From: CAYNHT01 sp964397485
GTDB taxonomy: Bacteria; Bacillota_I; Bacilli_A; RF39; UBA660
Assembly (NCBI GenBank): GCA_964397485.1
Contig: CAYNHT010000005.1
Span: forward strand, 54,994-118,993
Reading direction: 5' to 3'
DNA length: 64,000 nt
This document shows, piece after piece, positions 1 through 8,308 of the stretch; position 1 is the stretch's first letter; each line of letters opens with the position of its first letter. The translations under genes were made by a program, and so were the position numbers. The notes beneath the pieces were generated by a model. That model was not told where the DNA came from and ran no database searches. It saw nothing but the letters and a program-made list of their open reading frames with translations.

Positions 1-325
1 TCTCAATTTTAGAATTTTTGGTTGATTGAAACTGATTATACCTGACAGTATAACTTGTCGTTATACTAGGTAATTCTTCATTAGCTATACTTAAATATTC
101 AAGTATAGAAAAAAGTTCTGTTACTCGTCTTTTAACTTTTGTAAAGTTATAAACTTCAATAATTGGCTTACCTAATAATTTCTTCGTTCCCATAATTTCC
201 CCCTTCGTATACAAAAAAAGAGAATAAATAAGTATGAACTCATTAATTCTCTTTTCTCGCAAAAATAAATTAGTTGTATAAGATTCAAAAATTTTTTTCT
301 TATGTTTTCTCATTAATTGCTGCAT
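1..325 (-). CDS. Hypothetical protein, incomplete at the window edge
   Basis: An open frame of 108 codons runs off the left edge. The first ATG at 325 has a good ribosome binding site (AAGGAGTGATGAA). A second in-frame ATG at 193 also has one (AAGGGGGAAATT), so the protein may begin there, at M-G-T-K-K-L-L-G-K. The visible part is basic at the N-terminus and ends in a Ser/Thr-rich stretch (T-T-S-Y-T-V-R-Y). I do not recognise the family. A small phage-type regulator such as RinA/ArpU is possible given the element context, but this is a guess. It lies downstream of the restriction genes and is separated from them by a terminator. Confidence 0.45.
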   Translation of the reverse strand, partial: MQQLMRKHKKKIFESYTTNLFLREKRINEFILIYSLFLYTKGEIMGTKKLLGKPIIEVYNFTKVKRRVTELFSILEYLSIANEELPSITTSYTVRYNQFQSTKNSKIE

Positions 326-342
326 TTCATCACTCCTTATAC

Positions 343-376
343 AAAAAGAAGCAGCCCAAATAAAGGTACTGCTTCT
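343..376 (-). terminator. Hairpin before the leftmost gene
   Basis: AGAAGCAG (347-354) pairs perfectly with CTGCTTCT (369-376) across a 14-nt loop. On the minus strand the stem is followed by a short T run. It lies just upstream of the ribosome binding site of the gene starting at 325, so it may end upstream transcripts or act as an attenuator. Confidence 0.5.
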
Positions 377-440
377 CACTAATTGCAATATATACTAACA
401 TTTTTATTAGCAAAAGGCAATCATTTTTGCTTCAAAACAC

Positions 441-472
441 AAAAAAGCAACAATTATTTTTTTTGTTGCTTC
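441..472 (-). terminator. Rho-independent terminator downstream of res
   Basis: AAGCAACAA and TTGTTGCTT form a 9-bp perfect stem around a T-rich loop. On the minus strand the stem runs into six T residues. It is the first terminator after the restriction gene that ends at 684. The stretch 473-683 between them shows no gene. Confidence 0.75.
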
Positions 473-683
473 ATATAATTTTCTTGTATTTTACTATATT
501 ATATCACTTGACTTTGGATAATCATAGGGATAAATTTTCGGATATATTTTCTGATGAAAAATAGGATTGAAGTTTTTCTTTCATATAAAACAATGTATAT
601 TGAATTATAATCTTGTATATCCGATTCGTTGTTTATTTTCTCATTTCTAAACTTAATAAAATACTTTTGTTTTTTAGAACTAA

Positions 684-3248
684 TTATCTTTCTATCTCAT
701 CAAGCAAATTATCTAATTCACTAACAAATGAATCAAGTTTGTCTTCTCTTAGATATTGAAAAAATATTTCATAATCATTTGGGCTTAGGAAATAGAATAA
801 ATACTTTTCATCTATACCGTTCTCGTTCAACTTTTTATTCAACAAACTAAAATGTTCTTTTGCAGCTCTATTTTTACCCTTATTTTCTGCTGAAGCATCA
901 CCATCTTCTTTAATCTCTATGAAAACAAACACATCTTCAGTCTTATCTAATTTAATAATAAAATCAGGATTAAAAGAACCAACTTTAGTATGAGAATTTA
1001 ACTTATACGAATATTCTATGCTATAAAATCCTATATTCCTTGATTTAATCCATGCCTGGATTTTTTGTGTATTTTTATTTTTTAGTAAATATTTCTTCAA
1101 GAATTTATACTCTGAATCTGCAGTAGCAATTACCGTATTTAAAGGTGTCTTAAAATCATAATGATTTATCTCAGTATATGCTTGCCTAGGAAATGTTTCA
1201 TCTTCTATAAAGCTATCTATTATTAACTTCTGTTCATCATTTGGCATTTCATTCTTATATTGGTTTGTATAAAATAGCATAGAATCAATTCTAAAAGAAG
1301 AAATTCCCCTTGTTTCATCCCTCATATCAACTGTGCTAATATTTTCAATCTCTGTTGATTTAATTGTATTTATTACATTCTTACTTCTAGGTCTAAATAA
1401 TGTAGAAAAAGCAGTAAATATTTTATTAGCATTTTCTTCTATGAGAATATCTCCACTTATTCCTACACTTTGCATTGATTTTCTAATAATAGCTTCTATT
1501 TTATCTCGTGGTGGAAGATTTTCTTTAGAATATACTAAATTATCGCCTAACCCAAGAATATTTGTTTCCCAATCTCTTAATCTAAATTCACGATAAATTT
1601 TATCTAAAACTTCATTAACAGTTTTATTTCTAAGTTTAATGTTGTATTCAATATTCCTTCTCTTACCTGTTAAAAGGTTTTCATATTCAGTTTCTTTTGT
1701 AGATGATAAAATTTGACTCTTAAGTTTTATTCCATTTTCCCATGACTTTGTGTAATTCAAATTTTTTACCTTTGTATTAACCTCTTTTTCTTCCTTATCA
1801 TATATTAAGTTTTTTACAGTAAAGTTATATTTGTTTCTATCCCCAATATATTTAACAGTACTTATAATTTTTGTTTCTATTTCAAGCACTTCATTAACCA
1901 ATGATCTTATATTTTTACTCCAATTATCATGATTAAACACTATAACCGATGGCTGTGGATTTGAATATTCTAGAGGGATTCTAAGTCCTCTACCTAAAAC
2001 TTGAGCTATTAAAAGTTTAGAATTAAACGCTCTATCTTCCCATGGAACTATTTGAAAAACATTCTTTACATCCCAACCTTCTGTAAGCATACTCACAGAA
2101 ATAATCCATTCAAAAGAATTATCTTTGCTATCAACAAAATCTAACATACTTATATTAGCTTTATGTTTTGCATCTGAAGTTACTATTAGAACTCTTCTTT
2201 CCGCTGTTTCTTTTTCAATTTTTTCAAAATTACATAAAAAGTCTATAAAATCTTCATATAAATTCTTAGCACTTTTTATATCTTTAGTAATTAAAATAGA
2301 TATGGGTTTAATATTGGGATACTTTCTTTTGTTTGTTTCATGATTTTCTCTTATCTTCTGAAATTTATATTCTATATCTCTAGAAACATCATCTTTTTGA
2401 ACATAATCAATAGTTTTTACAATTCTATCATCGATAGCATTTCTCAATGAATATCTATAAATAACATCATTGAAATATTCATCATCTGTATATGCTGTTC
2501 CCGTAAAACCAAGGATATACTTAAATTTATAATTTTCATTTAAAAGAAATTCCTTCCATTTCTTTATATCTTTTTCATTAGTATTGTTAAAAATATGATG
2601 AGATTCGTCATTTAACACAAGTGTATCTTCGCCACCATTTTTAAAACTATCTGTTATTGATGATCCGGTAGTGTCATATACTGCATGGATATTTTCAACA
2701 CAAATATCTCCATCACGTATAGTAGAATCCGCACTTATAATTCTAGGAAATATTCCTTCCACTTCTTCGGGGATGGCATTTCTTAGATCAGTATTAGATG
2801 ATAGTTCTTCGAATTTTTTTGTTAATCCCTTTTCAATAGTTAAAGATGGACACAGCACTAAAACTCTATTTACAACCTTTTCAGATAATAAAATTTGAGC
2901 TATTCCATAAATTACATATGATTTACCTGTACCAGTTGCTAAGTCGATATTAGCAAAAAGTTTATTTTTCATTTGAAGTTTAGAATTATAATCATAAAGA
3001 TTTTGATATTTCTTTCTTAACTCTGGGTTATTATCATAATTTTCCTTAACAATATCTTCTACTGAATTATACATGCCAGACGCTAGATAAACTATAGCAG
3101 ATTTAATTGCATCTTTTTGATAATTTCTATCCCCACACAAAACCTCTAAAAAAACTTCCCACTTATCTAAATTTAGTATAGATTTATCATAATTTTTATT
3201 TACTTTAATGACTAAATCCTTTTGGTTAAATACAATTTTATTTTCCAT
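684..3248 (-). CDS. res: Type III restriction enzyme, Res (helicase-nuclease) subunit
   Basis: This 854-residue protein is the ATP-dependent cleavage subunit of a type III restriction-modification system. The N-terminal half is a superfamily 2 translocase: Walker A A-T-G-T-G-K-S at residues 104-110, DEAD-type motif D-E-S-H at 214-217, then a G-F-T-G-T motif III. The C-terminus has a PD-(D/E)XK nuclease signature, with N-P-D-F followed by F-I-E-I-K. Known Res subunits need the Mod partner for recognition. The start overlaps the end of mod by 11 bases, with AAAGGAG ahead of the ATG, so the two are translationally coupled. The length is slightly below typical Res, but all key motifs are present. 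Confidence 0.93.
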   Translation of the reverse strand: MENKIVFNQKDLVIKVNKNYDKSILNLDKWEVFLEVLCGDRNYQKDAIKSAIVYLASGMYNSVEDIVKENYDNNPELRKKYQNLYDYNSKLQMKNKLFANIDLATGTGKSYVIYGIAQILLSEKVVNRVLVLCPSLTIEKGLTKKFEELSSNTDLRNAIPEEVEGIFPRIISADSTIRDGDICVENIHAVYDTTGSSITDSFKNGGEDTLVLNDESHHIFNNTNEKDIKKWKEFLLNENYKFKYILGFTGTAYTDDEYFNDVIYRYSLRNAIDDRIVKTIDYVQKDDVSRDIEYKFQKIRENHETNKRKYPNIKPISILITKDIKSAKNLYEDFIDFLCNFEKIEKETAERRVLIVTSDAKHKANISMLDFVDSKDNSFEWIISVSMLTEGWDVKNVFQIVPWEDRAFNSKLLIAQVLGRGLRIPLEYSNPQPSVIVFNHDNWSKNIRSLVNEVLEIETKIISTVKYIGDRNKYNFTVKNLIYDKEEKEVNTKVKNLNYTKSWENGIKLKSQILSSTKETEYENLLTGKRRNIEYNIKLRNKTVNEVLDKIYREFRLRDWETNILGLGDNLVYSKENLPPRDKIEAIIRKSMQSVGISGDILIEENANKIFTAFSTLFRPRSKNVINTIKSTEIENISTVDMRDETRGISSFRIDSMLFYTNQYKNEMPNDEQKLIIDSFIEDETFPRQAYTEINHYDFKTPLNTVIATADSEYKFLKKYLLKNKNTQKIQAWIKSRNIGFYSIEYSYKLNSHTKVGSFNPDFIIKLDKTEDVFVFIEIKEDGDASAENKGKNRAAKEHFSLLNKKLNENGIDEKYLFYFLSPNDYEIFFQYLREDKLDSFVSELDNLLDEIER

Positions 3249-4371
3249 TCTGCTTCTCCTTTGATAAAGATACAGTTACATCATTTCCATATACATCAGT
3301 AAATATANNNNNNNNNNNNNNNNNNNNNNNNNNNNNNNNNNNNNNNNNNNNNNNNNNNNNNNNNNNNNNNNNNNNNNNNNNNNNNNNNNNNNNNNNNNNN
3401 NNNNNNNTGATCAAATCACCTTCATTAGTAGAAGCTTTTATAATCCTTGCAAGCAGTTCCTCCGGCTTCTGTGTTGGGTAACCAACTATTTCACTAGACG
3501 TGGCTGCTTGCTGGAAAGACATAACATCATCCCATACATCATTCAAAGCTATACCTTTTAATTCGTCTAAATATTGTCTCTCTCCGCTACTTCTGTCATC
3601 CCTGTATTTTCTACCATTTTTATCTACCTTTTTAAATCTATCTAAATATTCTTGTTTATAATCTGAGATATATTGTTTATTAAAAATAAAATTCGAAGAT
3701 TTTGTATAATATAAAACCACATCGTGTCCTCTTATCCAATTTTCAGCTTTTGTCTTATATCCAGATGATGTTTTTGTAAACCAAATTATTTGCCTTCTAT
3801 AATTGTTTTTTCCAAAAACTTCATCCATTATACACTTGATATAATCCACCATTTTTTCATCTAAATGTACATAAATAGAGCCATCATCTGACAGTATTTC
3901 TCTTGCAATTATCAATCTTCTACGTATAAATTCCAGAAATTCTGCCCCTTTTTTCTTATCAGTATATGCTTTTGCTCCTTCTTTATTCTGAAATTCATCC
4001 TGAGTCGCAAAAGGTGGGTCTATGTATATTAACTTCACTTTTCCTTTAATCTTATCTTTAATTAAAGGATCTCTATTTTCATTGATTGTTTTTAATAATT
4101 GAAGGTTGTCTCCAAATACAATCATATTTTTCCATCCATCTTCAAATTCCGGATGTTCAGTTCCATTAAATACGCGTTCCAATTGTAGCGGAACAGGAAG
4201 AGTACCATCTTCACCAGCAAGCACATCTTCTTTTCTCATTTTACCTGCATAAGTTAGTTCATACTCCTCTTGAAGATTTGGAAATAATAAATACTTATAA
4301 TCTTCCGGAATTTGTTCGCCTGATTCTATTAAACTAATTAAGTATTTTTTATCTATTTCTGACGTCTTCAT
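3238..4371 (-). CDS. mod: Type III DNA-methyltransferase, Mod subunit, interrupted by an assembly gap
   Basis: This is the adenine-N6 methyltransferase and specificity subunit paired with Res. The catalytic motif appears as D-P-P-F (a DPPY variant) near residue 118, followed by the typical A-Y-T-D and L-D-E-K-M segments. The sequence reaches Y-P-T-Q-K-P and N-E-G-D-L-I, which normally precede the F-x-G-x-G AdoMet motif, and then enters 100 N. That motif is hidden in the gap. At about 377 residues with the gap counted as 100 bases it is much shorter than usual Mod proteins, so the real gap is probably longer. The ATG at 4371 is chosen because AGGTGA sits 5 bases upstream; the GTG at 4380 lies inside that site. 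Confidence 0.85.
   Translation of the reverse strand: MKTSEIDKKYLISLIESGEQIPEDYKYLLFPNLQEEYELTYAGKMRKEDVLAGEDGTLPVPLQLERVFNGTEHPEFEDGWKNMIVFGDNLQLLKTINENRDPLIKDKIKGKVKLIYIDPPFATQDEFQNKEGAKAYTDKKKGAEFLEFIRRRLIIAREILSDDGSIYVHLDEKMVDYIKCIMDEVFGKNNYRRQIIWFTKTSSGYKTKAENWIRGHDVVLYYTKSSNFIFNKQYISDYKQEYLDRFKKVDKNGRKYRDDRSSGERQYLDELKGIALNDVWDDVMSFQQAATSSEIVGYPTQKPEELLARIIKASTNEGDLIXXXXXXXXXXXXXXXXXXXXXXXXXXXXXXXXXXIFTDVYGNDVTVSLSKEKQNGK
3308..3407. other. Assembly gap of 100 N inside mod
   Basis: Exactly 100 consecutive N, the conventional size for a gap of unknown length. The reading frame resuming after it is probably chance. Sequence on both sides belongs to mod. Confidence 0.99.
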
Positions 4372-4423
4372 TATATTCACCTCTATATATTATCTTCGTA
4401 AAGTCGCATTTTCACTCCATGAT

Positions 4424-4452
4424 ATTATATCAAAAATTTAGGTTTATTTCAA
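4424..4452 (-). promoter_or_regulatory. Promoter of the mod-res operon
   Basis: On the minus strand TTGAAA (4447-4452) and TATAAT (4424-4429) are separated by exactly 17 bases. This is a good housekeeping-sigma promoter about 50 bases upstream of the mod start. Confidence 0.7.
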
Positions 4453-4818
4453 TAAAAATTGGTACATTCCTGATAGTGCTTCAACAAATCGTATAATAAT
4501 GATAAAGTTTATTTTTTTCTTCCAAGTTTTTCATATGTTTTTTTGTTTTTAAGAACTTAGAAAATAAAATTATCACATTGCTACGCTCTTTAACATTAAT
4601 AGATATTCTACCGTGTCAAAATAACCTTACACAAAATCCTTACTTATTTTTTTAGATATCTCCTTGATACTACAAATTTGAACAATTCGTATAAGCCCGA
4701 TTACTACTATCCACTTTCTATACAGTCTAGAAATTATATTATTTTTGTAAAAATTTGCTAGTTTTTATGTTAAATATAAAAATGTATATTAAAATCTTCA
4801 ATACTTTTAAAATTAATT
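4453..4818. other. Non-coding stretch between mod promoter and recombinase terminator
   Basis: AT-rich sequence with stops in all frames. I see no gene, RNA or repeat in it. Confidence 0.6.
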
Positions 4819-4851
4819 AAAAACCTCAATATTCTTATTATTGAGGTTTTT
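4819..4851 (-). terminator. Terminator of the serine recombinase gene
   Basis: CCTCAATA (4824-4831) pairs with TATTGAGG (4839-4846). Flanking runs of A and T extend the stem to 13 bp. The symmetric A/T flanks mean it could work in both directions. It overlaps the recombinase stop codon at 4850-4852. Confidence 0.85.
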
Positions 4852-6304
4852 AATTATTAAATTCTATATCCTTTATTACTATTTTTTTATTAACTTTTTC
4901 TACTACTATATATTTAACAAACTGTTCTAAAAAAGTTCTTCTTTCTAAATTAGTTAATTTTATCCAATTCTTTTTAACATTAGTCATTTCTTTTTTAATA
5001 TCTTCAAGTGAGTATTTATCTTTTTTATCTTCTTCTTTATATTTTCCTAATTCAATATTTAATAAATTTCTTTTTTCTTCTAGTTTTTCTAATACTAAAC
5101 GATACTCATCAAATTCAATTGATCCTTTAATAAATTGATCTCTAACTTCATCTTTCTTATTATATAATTTTTCAATTTCTTTTTCGATATTGCTAGCTAA
5201 TTTTTTATTTTCATCTTTCTTAACTTCACTTAATATTATACTTTCATCTGGCATAAAATTTTTTATTTTCTTTAGCAAACCAACAAAGGCATCTTCAATT
5301 TTACTATGTGAGAAACCAGGTTCTGTACAAGTTCCATTTAATCTATTATTACAAGCATAAGTTATATAAGTTACACCGTTCTTTTTTTGTTGTCTAGCAT
5401 GCATGGAACCATCACAGGCACCACATTTCATTACTCGATAATAATAGGTATTTTCACTAGGATATTTTTTAGATTTAAACTGTCCTCTTTTTTTCATTGT
5501 TTCCCCGACTAATTCGAATTTTTCTTCATCTACGATTGGTTCAACATCAACACCATCAGTTTCAAAAGCACGATGTCTTATTTTTTTATTAACACCATAT
5601 CTAACCCTTCCTATATATAAAGGATTAGTTAAGATAGATCGAATGGTTGATTGACTCCATTTTCCACCACGTTTCGTTTGAACATTTTCATCATTCATTA
5701 TTTTACATATTCCTAACATTGAAGTTCCTTTTATATATTCATCGTATATTCTATTAACTACTACTCTTTCAATTTCATTTACTTTAAGTATTCCTTCTCC
5801 TACTATATAATCATATCCGTATACTCCATTAGTATTAGTATAATTGCCTTCTTTTGTTTTTTGCTCATATCCAAATGATACTCTTTCTGCTAGGTTTTCT
5901 CTTTCAAATTCAGCGAACGTTCCCAGTATCTTAACAAACATTCTCCCTACTGCATTACTAGTATCTAATTTTTCAGTATGGGAATTAACCGAACAATCAT
6001 ACTTTTCAAACAAATTAATTAATTCCATCAAATTTAGTAATGATCTAGTTAGGCGATCTAACTTATAAACCAATACATTTTCAATCTTTTTTGTTTTAAC
6101 ATCATTAATCAGTCTAGTAATTTCTGGTCTGTCTACAATATTCTTTCCACTTATCCCGTCATCAATATAAAAGTCATAAATATCCCAGTCATGGACTTCA
6201 GCATATTTAGTTAGTTTATCTTTTTGAGCATTAATCGAAAATCCTTCCCTAGCTTGTTCTTCAGTAGAAACTCTAATATAAATCCCCGTTGGCATTTTTA
6301 ACAT
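4850..6304 (-). CDS. Large serine recombinase of the left element
   Basis: A 484-residue site-specific recombinase that should integrate and excise the left element. The N-terminal resolvase domain opens with G-I-Y-I-R-V-S-T-E-E-Q, giving the catalytic Ser near residue 13, and continues with the D-R-L-T-R-S segment. A recombinase domain follows, then a zinc ribbon (C-G-A-C-D-G ... C-N-N ... G-T-C), a coiled coil (about residues 350-430) and a short C-terminal tail, the standard large-serine-integrase layout. The start at 6304 has AGGAGG 8 bases upstream. A 35-codon ORF precedes it by 16 bases. The gene lies about 270 bases from the broken carboxypeptidase gene, which fits an integrase next to its att site. 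Confidence 0.93.
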   Translation of the reverse strand: MLKMPTGIYIRVSTEEQAREGFSINAQKDKLTKYAEVHDWDIYDFYIDDGISGKNIVDRPEITRLINDVKTKKIENVLVYKLDRLTRSLLNLMELINLFEKYDCSVNSHTEKLDTSNAVGRMFVKILGTFAEFERENLAERVSFGYEQKTKEGNYTNTNGVYGYDYIVGEGILKVNEIERVVVNRIYDEYIKGTSMLGICKIMNDENVQTKRGGKWSQSTIRSILTNPLYIGRVRYGVNKKIRHRAFETDGVDVEPIVDEEKFELVGETMKKRGQFKSKKYPSENTYYYRVMKCGACDGSMHARQQKKNGVTYITYACNNRLNGTCTEPGFSHSKIEDAFVGLLKKIKNFMPDESIILSEVKKDENKKLASNIEKEIEKLYNKKDEVRDQFIKGSIEFDEYRLVLEKLEEKRNLLNIELGKYKEEDKKDKYSLEDIKKEMTNVKKNWIKLTNLERRTFLEQFVKYIVVEKVNKKIVIKDIEFNN

Positions 6305-6320
6305 AAATTTTTCCTCCTAT

Positions 6321-6428
6321 TTAATTTTTCAAATAGGACTCCTTTAAAATTCTAGGAACACTAGTACTAAGAAAAAATTTCATCATCTTAATTTGTAGTT
6401 TTCTACTTATCAATTTTTCTATATCCAT
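6321..6428 (-). CDS. Small ORF (35 aa) ahead of the serine recombinase
   Basis: An ATG at 6428 follows AGGATGATAATT, a plausible ribosome binding site. The frame encodes 35 residues, M-D-I-E-K-L-I-S-R-K ... S-V-P-R-I-L-K-E, and ends 16 bases before the recombinase start, right at its AGGAGG. A TATAAT sits about 25 bases upstream of the ATG, without a clear -35. The product is basic. Its position in front of the integrase suggests a recombination directionality factor or expression leader, but nothing in the sequence proves a function. Confidence 0.5.
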   Translation of the reverse strand: MDIEKLISRKLQIKMMKFFLSTSVPRILKESYLKN

Positions 6429-6575
6429 AATTATCATCCTCACAGTCTAATAAATTATAGATATGAGTCCAAAAATTATTCCAAAATTGATGTTCTTTTC
6501 CCACTACTTTTAAGTCGACAAATTTTTCTCAAAATCGTGTTTTCCCTTATTTTACGTTACTTTTTTATTGCATTA

Positions 6576-7220
6576 TTACGGTACGACATTATTAGTATTA
6601 ACTAGCCAAACCTTTTCATCAGTATCAGCTCTTAAATAATCTTCATAGATTGAAGTATATTTTAAGACTTCATCATATTTAACTAGTTCTTTTGCCATCA
6701 TAGCCATATCATAAGCACTTGAATAATGATTGGCGGCATCTAACCCATGTGGGTTTTTAAAATTAGTGTTTTTTAATCCTAATTCTTTTGCTCTTTTATT
6801 CATCATACTTACAAATTGTTGTTCTGTTCCAGCAATCTTTTCACCCAATGCTACAATAGCATCATTTCCACTTGCTATAGCAACCCCTTTAAAAAGATCT
6901 CTAACGCTCATTTTTTCTCCAGTTGATAATAATATTTGACTACCACCCATACCAGATGCATTCGCACTTATAGTAACCATTTCATCCCAACTAATTATTC
7001 CTTTTTCAATACTTTCTATTACTAAAAGCATTCCCATTATCTTTGTCATTGAAGCAGGAACTAATTTTTCATGAGGATTTTTTTCAAAAATTATTTCACC
7101 AGTACTAGCTTCTATTAAAATCGCACTTTTCGCACTTTCTGCTAAATTAAGTTGTTCTGCTTTAACATAAGATATAGGCATTAACAATAAAACTAACAAA
7201 CATATTAATATTTTTTTCAT
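6576..7220 (-). pseudogene. D-alanyl-D-alanine carboxypeptidase (DacF/PBP5 type), 3' end cut off by the element
   Basis: This is the 5' part of a penicillin-binding D,D-carboxypeptidase that trims the peptidoglycan stem peptide. It has an N-terminal signal peptide (K-K-I-L-I-C-L-L-V ... V-K-A), the active-site S-M-T-K at about residues 57-60 and the S-G-N motif (A-S-G-N-D-A). After W-L-V-N-T-N-N-V-V it ends at P-stop, before the K-T-G motif and C-terminal domain. Family members run to roughly 380 residues; 214 remain. The lost part should lie beyond the left element. AGGTGA precedes the start. Several paralogues of this family act in sporulation, but which one this is cannot be told. Confidence 0.88.
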
Positions 7221-7273
7221 GATTCACCTCTACTATTAAATTATGACAAAATTCTTTATTTAATGCTTTTTAA

Positions 7274-7302
7274 TTGATTTTTATTGAAATAATAGTTATA
7301 AT
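7274..7302 (+). promoter_or_regulatory. Promoter of the first VanY-like gene
   Basis: TTGATT (7274-7279), 17 bases, then TATAAT (7297-7302). The element lies upstream of the ATG at 7319 and rules out the longer in-frame start at 7274. Confidence 0.75.
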
Positions 7303-7318
7303 AAACTTAGGTGATGAT

Positions 7319-8254
7319 ATGAAAAAAAGAAAAATAAAAAAGGGAATATTTATTAAATTAGGTCTATTAATTGTTGTTATTGGTATAGGTATTTTTACTA
7401 CTAAATATCTTCTATATAGAGGAACTATGGAATTTAAATTAATGGAACTTGGTTATTCTAAAGAAGAAGTAAAAGATATTGAAAAATATCTTGAAAATAA
7501 AGAAATTACTCCACTATTAGAAAAAGAGTATGATTCTAATATAGTAAAAATTATTGATAAGAAATATTTTATTTATAAAAATTTAGATCGCTATTTAGAA
7601 TATTTAAAAAACAATGAAGATAAAGATTTAGATGAAGTCATTGCTATTGTTAATACCAATAATGATCGTGAATTTTATACGGGAATTGAAAATGTTGATA
7701 CTTCTAAAGGTAATTTGATGTTAGTTAATAAATTTTATCAATTACCTGAATCTTATGTACCAGAAAATATTACTCCAATTAGTACTTGGTATGCTTACAG
7801 TAATCACAGTATTATTGATGAGGTAAATACTAAATATGTTGATATGTGGAATGGGGCTAAAAAAGAAGGATTAACTTTAATTGTAACTTCTTCTTACCGT
7901 GATTATAATTTCCAAGCAACTTTGTATAATGGCTATAAAAATAGTAATGGTCAAGCATGGGCTGATAACTACTCTGCTAGACCAGGTCATTCGGAACATC
8001 AATTAGGGCTAGCTTTAGATATTGTTACTCATAATAATACAATGGAAAATTTTGAACAAACAGATGAATTTAAATGGTTAGAGAAAAATTCATATAAATA
8101 TGGTTTTATCTTAAGATATCCTAAGGGAAAAGAACATATCACAGGATTTAATTATGAGCCTTGGCATTATCGTTATGTTGGAATAGATATTGCTAAAGAG
8201 ATATATGAACTAGGTATAACTTATGATGAATATTATGCTTATTATGTGAAATAG
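7319..8254 (+). CDS. Membrane-anchored VanY-like D-alanyl-D-alanine carboxypeptidase, copy 1
   Basis: A 311-residue zinc peptidase that should remove the terminal D-Ala from peptidoglycan precursors outside the membrane. A single N-terminal transmembrane helix (about residues 10-30) anchors it. The C-terminal VanY domain shows S-A-R-P-G-H-S-E-H-Q-L-G-L-A-L-D, the zinc-binding His/Asp motif, and E-P-W-H-Y-R-Y with the third ligand. Between lies about 90 residues without clear homology. The start at 7319 is chosen because AGGTGAT precedes it and the promoter lies at 7274-7302. It is the first of three tandem paralogues. Confidence 0.9.
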   Translation: MKKRKIKKGIFIKLGLLIVVIGIGIFTTKYLLYRGTMEFKLMELGYSKEEVKDIEKYLENKEITPLLEKEYDSNIVKIIDKKYFIYKNLDRYLEYLKNNEDKDLDEVIAIVNTNNDREFYTGIENVDTSKGNLMLVNKFYQLPESYVPENITPISTWYAYSNHSIIDEVNTKYVDMWNGAKKEGLTLIVTSSYRDYNFQATLYNGYKNSNGQAWADNYSARPGHSEHQLGLALDIVTHNNTMENFEQTDEFKWLEKNSYKYGFILRYPKGKEHITGFNYEPWHYRYVGIDIAKEIYELGITYDEYYAYYVK

Positions 8255-8274
8255 GATATTATCCTATTTTTTTT
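8250..8274 (+). terminator. Terminator of VanY-like copy 1
   Basis: AATAGGAT (8250-8257), a 3-nt loop, ATCCTATT (8261-8268), then a run of T. The stem begins within the stop codon region. Confidence 0.85.
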
Positions 8275-8308
8275 ATTTAATCTATAGTATAATTATATAG
8301 GTGATAAT

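Larger units (their letters stand above)
1..6587. mobile_element. Right-hand part of an integrated element carrying a type III R-M system and a serine recombinase
   Basis: The D,D-carboxypeptidase gene on its right loses homology at about 6579-6590, after the family's W-L-V-N-T-N stretch. Immediately beyond lie a small ORF and a large serine recombinase (4850-6304), the usual order at the integrase end of such elements. Cargo in view is a type III restriction-modification pair and an unknown gene leaving the window. The other end, the rest of the carboxypeptidase gene and the att core are outside the window, so size and class (ICE, prophage or island) cannot be told. The boundary is inferred from loss of homology, not from a seen repeat. 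Confidence 0.65.
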
